DNA of 64,000 nt, taken from Pseudomonas sp. Irchel s3f7 (GTDB lineage Bacteria; Pseudomonadota; Gammaproteobacteria; Pseudomonadales; Pseudomonadaceae). How positions within the stretch are numbered: position 1 is the stretch's first letter; every line of letters starts with the position of its first letter. The stretch spans positions 94,434 to 158,433 of the forward strand of contig NZ_FYDO01000009.1 in assembly GCF_900187615.1 (NCBI RefSeq). Reading direction: 5' to 3'. The notes beneath the pieces are model-generated. The model did not search any database and had not been told where the DNA came from. It saw only the letters and a list, made by a program, of their open reading frames with translations. Position numbers and translations under genes: made by a program. Positions 1 through 8,949 of this stretch are shown here, in pieces.

Positions 1-266
1 ATCCGAACGGGCTGGCCGGTGATGCCATTCCGGTGAGCGCCCGACTGATGGCCGTGGCGGATGTCTACGATGCGGTCATCAGCCGGCGCGTATACAAGTC
101 GCAGATGAGCCATCAGACGGCTGCAACCATCATTTATGACGGTGCCGGCCGGCATTTTGATCCGGATGTGGTGCTGGCCTTCAGGGCTCTGGAGGACGAG
201 TTCGATCAAATTGCCCAGCGCTTTTCCGATAGCGAGCCCGCTGAGCCACTGACAATGGCCGGATAG
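1..266 (+). CDS. HD-GYP cyclic-di-GMP phosphodiesterase, C-terminal end (partial)
   Basis: Only the last 87 residues lie in the window; the frame is open from base 3. The first residues, PNGLAGDAIP, are what normally follows the GY of the HD-GYP signature, and RLMAVADVYDAV is the conserved helix after it. HD-GYP domains hydrolyse cyclic di-GMP in the cytosol. After GRHFDPDVV the protein ends in a short acidic tail, so nothing follows the catalytic domain. In the usual architecture a receiver domain precedes it, outside this window. It converges with a stand-alone receiver gene at 382-831, which may belong to the same signalling pathway (inference). Confidence 0.85.
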   Translation, partial: PNGLAGDAIPVSARLMAVADVYDAVISRRVYKSQMSHQTAATIIYDGAGRHFDPDVVLAFRALEDEFDQIAQRFSDSEPAEPLTMAG

Positions 267-381
267 CGATGAGGGGCATGACAGGGTCATTTTATACAGT
301 TGAAGGCAATGCGCCGACGTCACTCATCCGAGTGACTGGCCTCGTAGACTGTTGGTGTTCGGTGCCGGTTTCCCGGTAAGT

Positions 382-831
382 CTAGGCTTTGATGCCGAGC
401 TCCCGGTAAACCAAAGGGAGGAGCTGGTCGGGCTCTATCGGTTTGAGCAGGAAATCAACAATGCCCAGATGCATTGCGTCGATTGCATCCCTGATTCCCG
501 CATCGCCGGACATGACCAGGACAGGCAGATCGGCCCACACGGACTTTCGGATCTTGCGAATAAAATCCAGGCCATCGGTCGGTAACATCCGCAAGTCTGT
601 AATGACCAACTCGATGGCGTCGTCAGCGACCAGTAATTTCATGGCGTCGTCAGCGCTTTCAGCTAAAAGGCTCTGGATGCCTTTCAGGTGAAGAATGCCG
701 GAGATCATCTCGCGCAACGCGCGGTCGTCATCAACGATCAAGACCTTTTGAGGTCTTTTTTCTGGCTCATGCCGGTTAGCGGCGTTGAGTGCCTCGTGTT
801 CAGCACCACTCAAAATATCGTCGTCGTTCAT
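382..831 (-). CDS. Stand-alone response-regulator receiver protein
   Basis: 149 residues: a polar N-terminal stretch of about 28 residues, then one CheY-like receiver domain. The expected residues are all visible: the acidic pocket in VLIVDDD, the phospho-acceptor Asp in VITDLRM, the Ser of VMSGDA and the Lys of LLKPI. There is no output domain, so it acts by protein contact or as a phosphate carrier. The ATG at 831 has an AGGG-type ribosome site just upstream. No histidine kinase is next to it; the convergent HD-GYP gene is the only signalling neighbour. The kinase and target cannot be named from this sequence. Confidence 0.85.
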   Translation of the reverse strand: MNDDDILSGAEHEALNAANRHEPEKRPQKVLIVDDDRALREMISGILHLKGIQSLLAESADDAMKLLVADDAIELVITDLRMLPTDGLDFIRKIRKSVWADLPVLVMSGDAGIRDAIDAMHLGIVDFLLKPIEPDQLLPLVYRELGIKA

Positions 832-1033
832 AGTCCCTCATTCCGTCAATACTGCTGCCGATTGGCCTTTTCCCTTTGATTCAAGGATCAATCAAAACTT
901 GGTCGGTTGCGCCTGCATTTGCGGGTAGCGACGCGTACCAGAACGCCAAATGCGGGCTGCTCAGTATCAAGGTATAGACGAAATTACGGCCATTCGTGCC
1001 GAGCGAAAAAAATATTGAGTGGCTGCTCAACGC

Positions 1034-1049
1034 GCCTTCGGCCGAAGGC
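1034..1049. repeat. 16-bp perfect palindrome in the region upstream of the large surface protein
   Basis: GCCTTCGGCCGAAGGC is its own reverse complement. It lies in the 435-bp gene-free stretch between the receiver gene and the 1503-residue protein, 86 bp before a second, longer hairpin. It could be a regulator site or an RNA hairpin; nothing in the sequence decides this. Confidence 0.6.
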
Positions 1050-1134
1050 TGCGGCGAGGCGGCGGGTGTGGTCATCGGGCCAGCCATCCTGCCGATGAAC
1101 ACCGCAGCAGGCTCCCGTCTCCCGCTCCCCAGTA

Positions 1135-1169
1135 GTCTGAAACTCCCAGCCCGTCTGGGAGTTTCAGAC
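1135..1169. promoter_or_regulatory. 15-bp perfect hairpin without T-tail upstream of the large surface protein
   Basis: GTCTGAAACTCCCAG pairs with CTGGGAGTTTCAGAC around a 5-base loop (CCCGT). No run of T follows on either strand, so it is not a standard terminator. It ends 97 bp before the ATG at 1267 and may sit in the 5' leader of that mRNA, or be a binding site for a dimeric regulator. The rest of 832-1266 shows no convincing gene. Confidence 0.6.
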
Positions 1170-1266
1170 GATGTGCAAACTTTGGAGCTTGTTCATAGTT
1201 GTGCCCTATAGAACAGACAAAGGTCTACGGTCGGTCTCGATGACTTGACCTGCTCAGGAGAAAGTC

Positions 1267-4200
1267 ATGACTATGCGCAAGAAAACCTCATCGCCAACGA
1301 ATGACCTGACCGTCACCACCGACCAGCAAGACTACGCACCGGGCAGCACTGCCACTATCACGGCCGGCGGGCTCGCCCCCGGCAGCACCGTGACGTTCGA
1401 AGTGGACCACGCCGTCGGTGCTGGCGCGGATAGCGTGTGGGGCACGTCCGACGATGTGCTCGATACCAACACCGGCGATGGGCACGAGCCCTGGTCCGTG
1501 ACCGATGGCGGTGCCGGCGATCTCGATGGCCAAGTCAATGGCAGCGTTACCACCTCGTGGTACGTGAACCCCGACGACTCGGCCGGCGCGACGTTTCTGC
1601 TCAGCGCGACCTCGGCAGGTGCCGATGGTGCGTCCGGCACGGCTGACGATGCGGTGGCCACAGCGTCCTTTACGGACAGTGCTTTTGGCGTCGAGCTGAC
1701 CGGCGAGGACGTTACGCTGGACGAAACGGCCGGGTTGCAGAACGCCACGGCCACTCCAGCCCCTGGGGGAGACGCGGACGACAACGACACGTCATTGGCC
1801 TTGCCGGGGGCGTTTTCCACGCGACTGGGCACTCTTGGGGCCGGTACCGCAACGGGTGTGGCCCTGAGTGGTTACAACGGGGAAGTGGGCAATACGGGCA
1901 GCACGGCATTCACCATCACCTCTGCGCCCGGAGGCAGCATTACCGATGTCAGCTTCGTTGACAGCGCTGGCGCTGCGCTCGATGGCGATGACAGTGGACT
2001 GTTTACCCTCGATGGCACCAGCATCCTTCTCTATACGGATTCAGATGACAACATCGTTCTGGGCCGGGCCGGTGGGCCGAACGGCGCGATTGTGTTCGCA
2101 GCTTACATAGAAGAAACCGGAACACCGGTCTCTGGCGGCAAGATCTGGATCGTGGAGTACCAACCGATTCAGCATCCAGGCACGGCGAACCCTGATGACT
2201 CGGTCAATTTGATGGATAAGGTTTTCATCGGTGCCAGCCAGGACCTGGCGTTCAGTCTGCTCAATGCACCCTCCGGTCAGAACCTCTTCCTGATGTTTAC
2301 GAAGCTGAACCCGGAAACTGAAATTGTAGACACTGTCACGCGGATCACGGACCCCACCATCATCGCCACCGGCAAGAACCCCGCAAACCAGTCAACCGGA
2401 GTCAATATAACCACTGGCGACACGATCAATACCAGCCAGGCGGGTGGCCCGACCACCTTCGGCACCAACAATCAGATGATTGTGGAGCAAGAGGGCATCC
2501 GCTTCTCGTTCGTCACGGGAGCCAGGCAAAATGTGACTGTTCCCTTCCTCGATCAGAACGAAGCAGATCTTGAAGCCAACGTCGACTTCACCGACGTCTT
2601 CAATGCGAAATCGGCGAGTTTCGACGTCGTACAGTTGCAGAGCGGCAAGAGTGCTGTCGTAAGAGTCAGCGCCTTCAGCACCGAGGTTGAATCTAAAGAG
2701 GATTTCATCGACGGATATGCGGATGATACGTCGATTTCAATCACCAGCGTTCGCGTCACCAACATTAGTACCGGGGTCGTCGCGGACTCCACCGCACCGT
2801 CGAATACCCTGGGCATTGTCTTCAGCTTTGCCGGTGGGGTTGTGACCATCAGCGGCGTCAAGGCTGGCTACGAGATTGAATACACCACAACGGCGGATCA
2901 CAACCGCGTGCTCATCGAGAACGGCGCGGCCGTCGACGCCAAGGGCAACAACCACGCCGATTTTGACATCGGTGGCTTCAGGCTGCTCCAGGCCTCTATC
3001 CAGACCGTCGAAATCGGCTCCAAAATGATTTTCGACGACGACGGACCGAGCATCAGCACCACCGGCACGGAACCCACGCTGACGGTAGACGAGACGACAC
3101 TGACAACCGACGCTACTCAGAGCTTTGCGGCCAACTTCATCTCGGCGTTTGGCGCTGATGGGGCGGGCACACTGACCTATGCGCTGAGCATGGTGGCCGG
3201 TGCCTCCGGGCTGACGGACACGGCCACGGGTGAGGCGGTGATCCTGTCGCTTAACGGCGCGGTGGTCGAAGGCCGCACGGAAACGAGCGACGATCTGGTG
3301 TTCACAGTCAGCGTCGCCGCCAATGGTAGCGTTACACTCAACCAGATCCGGGCCGTGGTGCATGCCAACACAGGCGATCACGATGACTCGACGACTCTAA
3401 CCTCGGATGACTTGGTGAAGCTGACAGCGACCAAGACCGATGGGGACGGCGACAGTGCCCAGGCGACCCTTAACATCGGGCAGAACCTGGTGTTCAAGGA
3501 CGATGGGCCAAGCATCAATACCACCGGCACGGAACCCACGCTGACGGTGGACGAATCGGACCTGTTAAGCGACGCCACCCAGAGCTTTGCGGCCAACTTC
3601 AACTCGGCGTTTGGCGCTGATGGGGCCGGCACGCTGACCTATGCGCTGGGCATAGGGGTTGGCGCCACCGGGCTGACGGACACGGCCACGGGCCATGCGG
3701 TGGTCCTGTCACTCAACGGCACGGTGATCGAAGGCCGCACGGTCACGAGCAACCAGCTGGTATTCACGGTTAGCGTCGACGCCAATGGCAGCGTTACGCT
3801 CAATCAGCTCCGGGCCGTGGTGCATTCCAACACAGGCAATCCCGATGATTCGAAGAGCCTGGCCTCGGACAACCTGGTGACCCTGACGGCGACCAAAACC
3901 GACAAGGAAGGCGACAGCGTCCAGGCGACCCTCAACATCGGGCAGAACCTGGTGTTCAAGGACGATGGGCCGAGCGTCAACACTTCCGGCACGGAACCCA
4001 CAATGACGGTGGACGATTCGGCCCTGGGGGGCGATGCCACCCAGAGCTTTACCGCCAACTTCAGCTCTGGTCCTGGCGCCGATGGGGCAGGGCCACTGAC
4101 CTATTCGCTGGGCATAGGCGTCGGCGCCACCGGGCTGACGGATACGGCCACGGGTCAAGTCGTGATCCTGTCGCTTAACGGTACGGTGGTCGAAGGCCGC

Positions 4201-5778
4201 ACAGCCGTGAGCGACGATCTGGTGTTCACGGTCAGCGTGGCCGCCGATGGCAGCGTTACGCTCGATCAGCTCCGGGCGGTGGTGCATCCCAATATCAACG
4301 ATCCCGATGACTCGACGACTCTGGCCTCGGACAATCTGGTGACGCTGATAGCGACCAGAACCGATGGGGACGGCGACAGTGCCCAGGCGACCCTAAACAT
4401 CGGGCAGAACCTGGTGTTCAAGGATGACGGGCCATCACTCGCGTTCGGCAACCTGATCGGGACCGGTAGTCTCCTTCCACAATACGGGTACTGGAACAGC
4501 GCGGCGGGAGCCGACGGGCTGGGCGCGACCGGCTTGAACATTTCGTTGGTGAACAACCAGTTCACCCTCGTCAGGCCGGACAACTCGACCCTGCTCGGAG
4601 TCGGCTCGCTGACCGAGCAGGGGAGCTCACCGGATATCAACGGCGCGTACCATTTTGCGGGTACGTTGACCGGTGATTTCGACAACAACGCCGCAACGGC
4701 CAATACCAGCGTCGACTACACGCTGACCGCCTTCGCCGATGGCACTTATGCACTCGATCTGGTGCAAGGCTTCCATTCGACGATCGTGCTCAGCAGTGCC
4801 GACGGCTCGCTTGCGGCCGGCGGCCCGGATCCAGTGCGCACCTTGCTGATTCCGCAGACGAACAACCCGGCTATTCCTTCGACTTCCGAGGAAATTGTGT
4901 TCTTTTCCGCAGAGTCGCTTGCGACGACTGATCAGATCCTGAGCGGCATCGGGCTCGGAGCCTCCGACCCTACCGAAGCCACGCTACAGACCAACCCGCT
5001 GCCGGCGTACATCGACGCCGCCTCCATGAACGTCAGCACGTCCGGCATCGGCGTCGGCAACAACGTGTTCCAGGGAGACAACCAGGTGGCAATCAGCGCT
5101 GCCGATGAAAGTTTCGTGATCAATCCGGAAACCCTGCTGGCGGGTATGAAGGTCTTTATCGACAACTCCGTAGGGGGTTACAACACCGCGACCGAGGATT
5201 TGTATTACAGGATCTTCTACGAAAATGGCACGTTCTCGAATCGCATCGAGGTGAACACAGTGACATCGGAGGCGGGTGGGCAGGTGTCCTTCCTCATTCA
5301 GAAAGAGGGCGCACTGCTGATCGACGCGGTTCAACTGACCATGGGTCGGGGCGATATCAAGATCCCGGTCATCCAGTTCATCTCGGAGAGCGAGAGCCTG
5401 GCCAACGATGTGAAACTGGCGTTCAGCGCGACGCTGACCGACAAGGATGGCGATTCGGCGACGAGTACGTTTGACGCCAACCTGTTCGCCAATGACGCGG
5501 CCAATGCACAGTTCGACTACACGCTAGTGGGCACGATCGGCGAGCAAGATGCGTTCAACATCGACCTGTCGATCAATGACAACCTGTACCAGGTGACCGG
5601 CTTCGATGTAGGCCCGGACGTGCACGACAAACTGGTGATCAACGGTGTGCAGAACACCTTCCAGATCGACAATACCGGCTTTGACAGCATCGTGACGGTG
5701 ACCGAGCCAGGACAGGTAACGACCATCACCGTGGTCGGGGTCGACCTTCAGGATAGCGACCTCTTCTTTAGCGCCTGA
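1267..5778 (+). CDS. Large adhesin-like protein with three DUF5801/T1SS-143-type repeats
   Basis: 1503 residues, acidic, rich in Thr, Ser, Asp and Gly, with no cysteine that I can see and no N-terminal signal peptide. Residues 589-1050 are three tandem 154-residue repeats, each opening with F(D/K)DDGPS and closing with TLNIGQNLV; they resemble the DUF5801 (T1SS-143) repeats of secreted repeats-in-toxin proteins. No GGxGxD calcium nonapeptides are present. The end (TTITVVGVDLQDSDLFFSA) is hydrophobic then acidic, as in C-terminal type I secretion signals, so export to the cell surface or medium is likely (inference). No type I exporter gene is adjacent. AGGAG lies six bases before the ATG. It is transcribed alone and followed by a strong terminator. 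Confidence 0.85.
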   Translation: MTMRKKTSSPTNDLTVTTDQQDYAPGSTATITAGGLAPGSTVTFEVDHAVGAGADSVWGTSDDVLDTNTGDGHEPWSVTDGGAGDLDGQVNGSVTTSWYVNPDDSAGATFLLSATSAGADGASGTADDAVATASFTDSAFGVELTGEDVTLDETAGLQNATATPAPGGDADDNDTSLALPGAFSTRLGTLGAGTATGVALSGYNGEVGNTGSTAFTITSAPGGSITDVSFVDSAGAALDGDDSGLFTLDGTSILLYTDSDDNIVLGRAGGPNGAIVFAAYIEETGTPVSGGKIWIVEYQPIQHPGTANPDDSVNLMDKVFIGASQDLAFSLLNAPSGQNLFLMFTKLNPETEIVDTVTRITDPTIIATGKNPANQSTGVNITTGDTINTSQAGGPTTFGTNNQMIVEQEGIRFSFVTGARQNVTVPFLDQNEADLEANVDFTDVFNAKSASFDVVQLQSGKSAVVRVSAFSTEVESKEDFIDGYADDTSISITSVRVTNISTGVVADSTAPSNTLGIVFSFAGGVVTISGVKAGYEIEYTTTADHNRVLIENGAAVDAKGNNHADFDIGGFRLLQASIQTVEIGSKMIFDDDGPSISTTGTEPTLTVDETTLTTDATQSFAANFISAFGADGAGTLTYALSMVAGASGLTDTATGEAVILSLNGAVVEGRTETSDDLVFTVSVAANGSVTLNQIRAVVHANTGDHDDSTTLTSDDLVKLTATKTDGDGDSAQATLNIGQNLVFKDDGPSINTTGTEPTLTVDESDLLSDATQSFAANFNSAFGADGAGTLTYALGIGVGATGLTDTATGHAVVLSLNGTVIEGRTVTSNQLVFTVSVDANGSVTLNQLRAVVHSNTGNPDDSKSLASDNLVTLTATKTDKEGDSVQATLNIGQNLVFKDDGPSVNTSGTEPTMTVDDSALGGDATQSFTANFSSGPGADGAGPLTYSLGIGVGATGLTDTATGQVVILSLNGTVVEGRTAVSDDLVFTVSVAADGSVTLDQLRAVVHPNINDPDDSTTLASDNLVTLIATRTDGDGDSAQATLNIGQNLVFKDDGPSLAFGNLIGTGSLLPQYGYWNSAAGADGLGATGLNISLVNNQFTLVRPDNSTLLGVGSLTEQGSSPDINGAYHFAGTLTGDFDNNAATANTSVDYTLTAFADGTYALDLVQGFHSTIVLSSADGSLAAGGPDPVRTLLIPQTNNPAIPSTSEEIVFFSAESLATTDQILSGIGLGASDPTEATLQTNPLPAYIDAASMNVSTSGIGVGNNVFQGDNQVAISAADESFVINPETLLAGMKVFIDNSVGGYNTATEDLYYRIFYENGTFSNRIEVNTVTSEAGGQVSFLIQKEGALLIDAVQLTMGRGDIKIPVIQFISESESLANDVKLAFSATLTDKDGDSATSTFDANLFANDAANAQFDYTLVGTIGEQDAFNIDLSINDNLYQVTGFDVGPDVHDKLVINGVQNTFQIDNTGFDSIVTVTEPGQVTTITVVGVDLQDSDLFFSA
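3031..4416 (+). repeat. Three in-frame 462-bp tandem repeats inside the large surface protein
   Basis: Units 3031-3492, 3493-3954 and 3955-4416 are each exactly 462 bp (154 codons). Each begins at the Phe codon of the FxDDGPS motif. A partial fourth copy of the motif (FKDDGPSLAF) begins at 4417. Stretches of the units are nearly identical at DNA level, so repeat number could change by recombination without breaking the frame. Confidence 0.9.
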
Positions 5779-5799
5779 GGCGTCGCGCGCGTGAACGAA

Positions 5800-5837
5800 T
5801 GCGAGGGTGGTGCAGGAAACCACCCTCGCATTTTTTT
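5800..5837 (+). terminator. Rho-independent terminator after the large surface protein
   Basis: TGCGAGGGTGGT pairs perfectly with ACCACCCTCGCA (12 bp, 7-base loop), followed by seven T. It lies 22 bp past the stop codon. The following stretch to 6078 holds no convincing gene. Confidence 0.92.
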
Positions 5838-6078
5838 GCGGCACCCATACAAGATCGTCAGTTGAAATCAAACAGGTTGTTAAGGGTTCGATTTATTGAC
5901 TGATGAACAGCCTCTGCTTCTGTGATGTTGCCATTGAGCGCCGCATACTGGAGATTGATGAAAATCAAAAATCATCAAGACGTGGGTTTTTTTTGTTTGA
6001 GAACTACGAGCGCATGGCCGACTTCAGGCGCAATTGCAAGGGCAGTGTGATGGTCCGTATCAGCGACCACCCGGACTC

Positions 6079-6441
6079 TTACGCGACGCCAGCAGGCATA
6101 GCCATGGGCGTCGCGAAATTTAACGCAATCATGTACACCGAACCCCGGCCTGGCTCGGTCAGCCCGGCGTGAGCGCAGATGAATTCGAATACCGTTTCGG
6201 CCTCGGCCTCATCCACCACCACATTGATTAGTCGGGACAGTACCGCCTCGGGCACTTCATGACGGGGAGCTTGAGCCGCCTGCAGCACGGGCACACCGCG
6301 GCAGCTAACGCTGTCCGCGCGCGTAATGCCATGTGTATCGCGCAACAACTGCAATAGCCTGCGCTCCGTACCATCGTCCGGCAACACGCAGGTGATAAGT
6401 TTCGCAGCCCCACCCGGTATACACGCCGTCACCACGCTCAC
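6079..6441 (-). CDS. P-II-like signalling protein (second of two)
   Basis: 120 residues with the P-II (GlnB-like) ferredoxin fold pattern: a first strand KLITCVLPDDG, a helix with RRLLQLLRDTHGI, a central loop, and a final GLTEPGRGSVYMIAL, matching the conserved C-terminal GxPGxG strand of P-II proteins. The T-loop lacks the GlnB uridylylation tyrosine context, so it probably senses small molecules without GlnD. The start is GTG at 6441, overlapping the upstream P-II gene stop by 4 bp (GTGA). Its place behind a DUF1538 membrane protein suggests it gates that protein. The ligand is unknown. Confidence 0.75.
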   Translation of the reverse strand: MSVVTACIPGGAAKLITCVLPDDGTERRLLQLLRDTHGITRADSVSCRGVPVLQAAQAPRHEVPEAVLSRLINVVVDEAEAETVFEFICAHAGLTEPGRGSVYMIALNFATPMAMPAGVA

Positions 6442-6800
6442 GAGATATTCCCCTGTTCAAGCATTTCTCGGGGAATGTAGGTGGCCACTTTTTCCACCGG
6501 TGTCGCATAGATCATTCCCGCTCCGGGAACATTCAGGTTGGCTGCGTGGTAGATGGCTTCGAGTACCGCGTCCTGGTAGTCGACCGCCACCAGCAGGCTG
6601 ACCACTTCTTTTTCCGCATCGATAGCAACGCTGAGCAAACCGAGCCGCTCGCGGGGGCCTACACCGTGGGCGTGGTAGACAATGGCGCCTGGCGCGCCCA
6701 TACCCTGGGCCGCACGGATCACCTGGTCAGCGCGACCGACGGGAACAATGCAGGTGATCAGTGCCACATCAGTCAGGTAGGTAATCCCGTCAGCTTTCAT
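6438..6800 (-). CDS. P-II-like signalling protein (first of two)
   Basis: 120 residues from the ATG at 6800, which overlaps the stop of the membrane gene (ATGA). It has the P-II pattern: ALITCIVPVGRADQVIRAAQ at the N-terminus and NLNVPGAGMIYATPV at the C-terminus. The loop carries AIVYHAHGVGPRERLG, unlike the GlnB T-loop. It is a diverged paralogue of the next gene, so the two may form hetero-trimers or sense two signals (inference). A longer in-frame reading runs upstream through the membrane gene, but only this ATG gives a normal P-II length. Confidence 0.8.
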   Translation of the reverse strand: MKADGITYLTDVALITCIVPVGRADQVIRAAQGMGAPGAIVYHAHGVGPRERLGLLSVAIDAEKEVVSLLVAVDYQDAVLEAIYHAANLNVPGAGMIYATPVEKVATYIPREMLEQGNIS

Positions 6801-8581
6801 CCCGCTTCTCCCGTGCTCAATAATGTATTTGCCGGCTGTTGCGCGGCAGCCTTTGTCTGTTTCCACGACTGAAAGCGCGCCCACTGTCCCAGGAGCATGA
6901 CGCTGATGATGGGACCAACGGATGCCATGCAGAGAATGCCGAAACCTTCGACTGCGTGGGTGGCATTGCCCAGTCCCAACCCCATGGCAAGAACAAGCGG
7001 AACGGTGATCGGCCCAGTGGTGACTCCTGCACTGTCCCAAGCCACATTGACAAACTCTTCCGTCGAAAAAAACGTCAGTACCACGGCAAACAGGTAGGGC
7101 GGCACCACCAGCCAGACCAAAGGCAGGTCGAATACCAATTTGGCCACGCCCACCGCAATACCGCAGGCGACGCCTATTGAAACTGCACGGATCAGGCTGC
7201 GCTTGCGGATAAAACCATTGGTCAGGGACTCTGCTGTGACGCCGAGCGCATTGAGCGCGGGTTCGGCAATGGTCGCCCCATACCCGAGCACCCAGGCGAA
7301 ACCCAAGGCCAGTACCAGTCCCACCTGATACATATAAAGCGGAGAGTCTTCTGTGCCAGGGGTTTTCATGAAGGCCGCCGGAATCAGCGAACCCGCACTC
7401 CCACCCAGTTTCGACAGGCCGTACGTCAACCCGAGATTGAACACACACATGCCGGCTACGGTCAGTGCAATGCCGAGGAAAATCTCGCCACGTCGTGGCA
7501 GGCGCTGGCCCAGCAGAAGTTTCAGCACGATCAGTAAAAATATCACCAGAGGCACAATGGCTCGCAGCCCCGAAACAACCTCCAGTCCGGGGCTGACCGT
7601 GTGCCAGGGTGCAGCCAGTTGTTCGGCGCCGGTCATGGCCTGCGCTGCGACGATTATTTCCGCTGGTGAGGAGAGCGCCGCCACGTACAGGCCGAGCAGC
7701 ATGACGCCCATGACGGGAAACAGCGAGGCCAGGGTGACAATGCCGAACCCGGACAGACCGGAGCCGCCCTTGCCAGCGGCAGCCGCAATGCCGATACCCA
7801 GCGCCAGCACCAGCGGTACGGTGACCGGCCCGGTGGTGACCGCGCCAGCGTCCCATGCCAGGCCAATAATCTTCGCAAGCTCAGGGTCCCGGGTCATGTA
7901 AACCGTCAACAGCAGCACAGGTGCCAGCGCTAAATAGATCAGCGGCTTCAGGCTCCAGCCATAGAGAAACCGAAGCGTACCGGTTACAGCGGCCAGGCCG
8001 ACGCTGGCCCCCACAACCAGGACGAGTTCGCCGGTCCACTGGTTGAGTAACGCCCAGAGGTAGGGCGCACGCTCTGCAGAAACGTTCTGCCCCGCAGCGC
8101 GCAGCGCCCCGATAGCGGGTTCAGCGAAAGTCACCCCGATGCCCAGCAACAGGGTAATCAGCAACACCACAGGCAGGGATAACTTACGCGGAAGGTTACT
8201 GCCAATTATTTCGCCCAACGGCATCAGGCCGAGTTTCAGCCCTTCCATGAACAGCATCAGTCCGACGATCACAGCGAACAGGCCGCCCGCGACAATCAGC
8301 GAGTCCTCCACCACTTGGCGCAGGATGATGATCTGAAACAGTACGAGGTACATCGCTAACGGCGCCACGGCGCGAAGCTGCTCTTTCAGCCGGACATTGA
8401 GGTAGGGCCTGAGGATGGCGGCGACCTCGACTCCGCGCAATTTTGCAGCTTTGTGAGGAGCGGCCTGCCAGTGGCCATCGGCATTGCGAACCGGTGCGGA
8501 TACCATTTCTCGCATGGGTATTTCGCGGCGACCGGCGCCGATCATCTGCATGTAGTCGGCGTAGCGAATGGAGTCTTTCAT
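6797..8581 (-). CDS. DUF1538 integral membrane protein, probable transporter under P-II control
   Basis: 594 residues. An N-terminal cytoplasmic part of about 70 residues is followed by many hydrophobic segments arranged as two homologous halves. Each half repeats the same marks: GIGVTFAEPAIGAL and GYGATIAEPALNAL, then AWDAGAVTTGPVTVPLVLA and AWDSAGVTTGPITVPLVLA. This is the DUF1538 pattern; an internally duplicated membrane domain is typical of transporters. The substrate is not known. It leads an operon with two P-II-like genes through 4-bp overlaps, so they are made together, and P-II proteins are known to dock on transporters such as AmtB. The start is ATG 8581. Confidence 0.85.
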   Translation of the reverse strand: MKDSIRYADYMQMIGAGRREIPMREMVSAPVRNADGHWQAAPHKAAKLRGVEVAAILRPYLNVRLKEQLRAVAPLAMYLVLFQIIILRQVVEDSLIVAGGLFAVIVGLMLFMEGLKLGLMPLGEIIGSNLPRKLSLPVVLLITLLLGIGVTFAEPAIGALRAAGQNVSAERAPYLWALLNQWTGELVLVVGASVGLAAVTGTLRFLYGWSLKPLIYLALAPVLLLTVYMTRDPELAKIIGLAWDAGAVTTGPVTVPLVLALGIGIAAAAGKGGSGLSGFGIVTLASLFPVMGVMLLGLYVAALSSPAEIIVAAQAMTGAEQLAAPWHTVSPGLEVVSGLRAIVPLVIFLLIVLKLLLGQRLPRRGEIFLGIALTVAGMCVFNLGLTYGLSKLGGSAGSLIPAAFMKTPGTEDSPLYMYQVGLVLALGFAWVLGYGATIAEPALNALGVTAESLTNGFIRKRSLIRAVSIGVACGIAVGVAKLVFDLPLVWLVVPPYLFAVVLTFFSTEEFVNVAWDSAGVTTGPITVPLVLAMGLGLGNATHAVEGFGILCMASVGPIISVMLLGQWARFQSWKQTKAAAQQPANTLLSTGEAG

Positions 8582-8688
8582 AGGGTCATCTGTTTAAGTA
8601 GATCTACGGGTAGGGGACCAATAGCCCGTCGCATTGGCGCCGATTCGGGCTTAACCCAATTTTCCTGCGGCGTACAACTTTGCCTGCC

Positions 8689-8724
8689 CTCGGTGAGTAG
8701 GGTGTTGACTTCAATCATGAAGTT
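8689..8724. repeat. 36-bp direct repeat, copy 1
   Basis: Identical over 36 bp to 9897-9932. The two copies bracket the potassium-channel gene. Just right of it (about 8764-8800) is a degenerate match to the leader of the small gene at 26007-26216. The gap 8582-8949 holds no other feature that I can support. Confidence 0.9.
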
Positions 8725-8949
8725 GATCGCAAAGCAGGCAGCAGAACTGCACTTTCTACCGTGAATTCTCCGTAGAGACTTCAGCGTAGCAGAGGGCGTT
8801 TTTTGCTGGGTGTGAAGCTGCCAGTCAGGTCGAAAACTCTTACAGGTATACGCGACTAGCGCTTCACTCCCAACTATTCTGAAGCAAGATCAGAATTCAC
8901 CCGTGTAACATCAGGTATCGAGCGTTGCTTCGGCATTAGGGAAACCGGT

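Noticed and set aside
5903..6172. 89-codon frame after the adhesin-like gene
   Set aside because: It runs antisense into the P-II-like gene and has no recognisable pattern or good start site.
6438..7856. 472-codon frame ending in the first P-II-like protein
   Set aside because: Only the last 120 codons resemble a protein family; the rest is a shadow of the DUF1538 gene.
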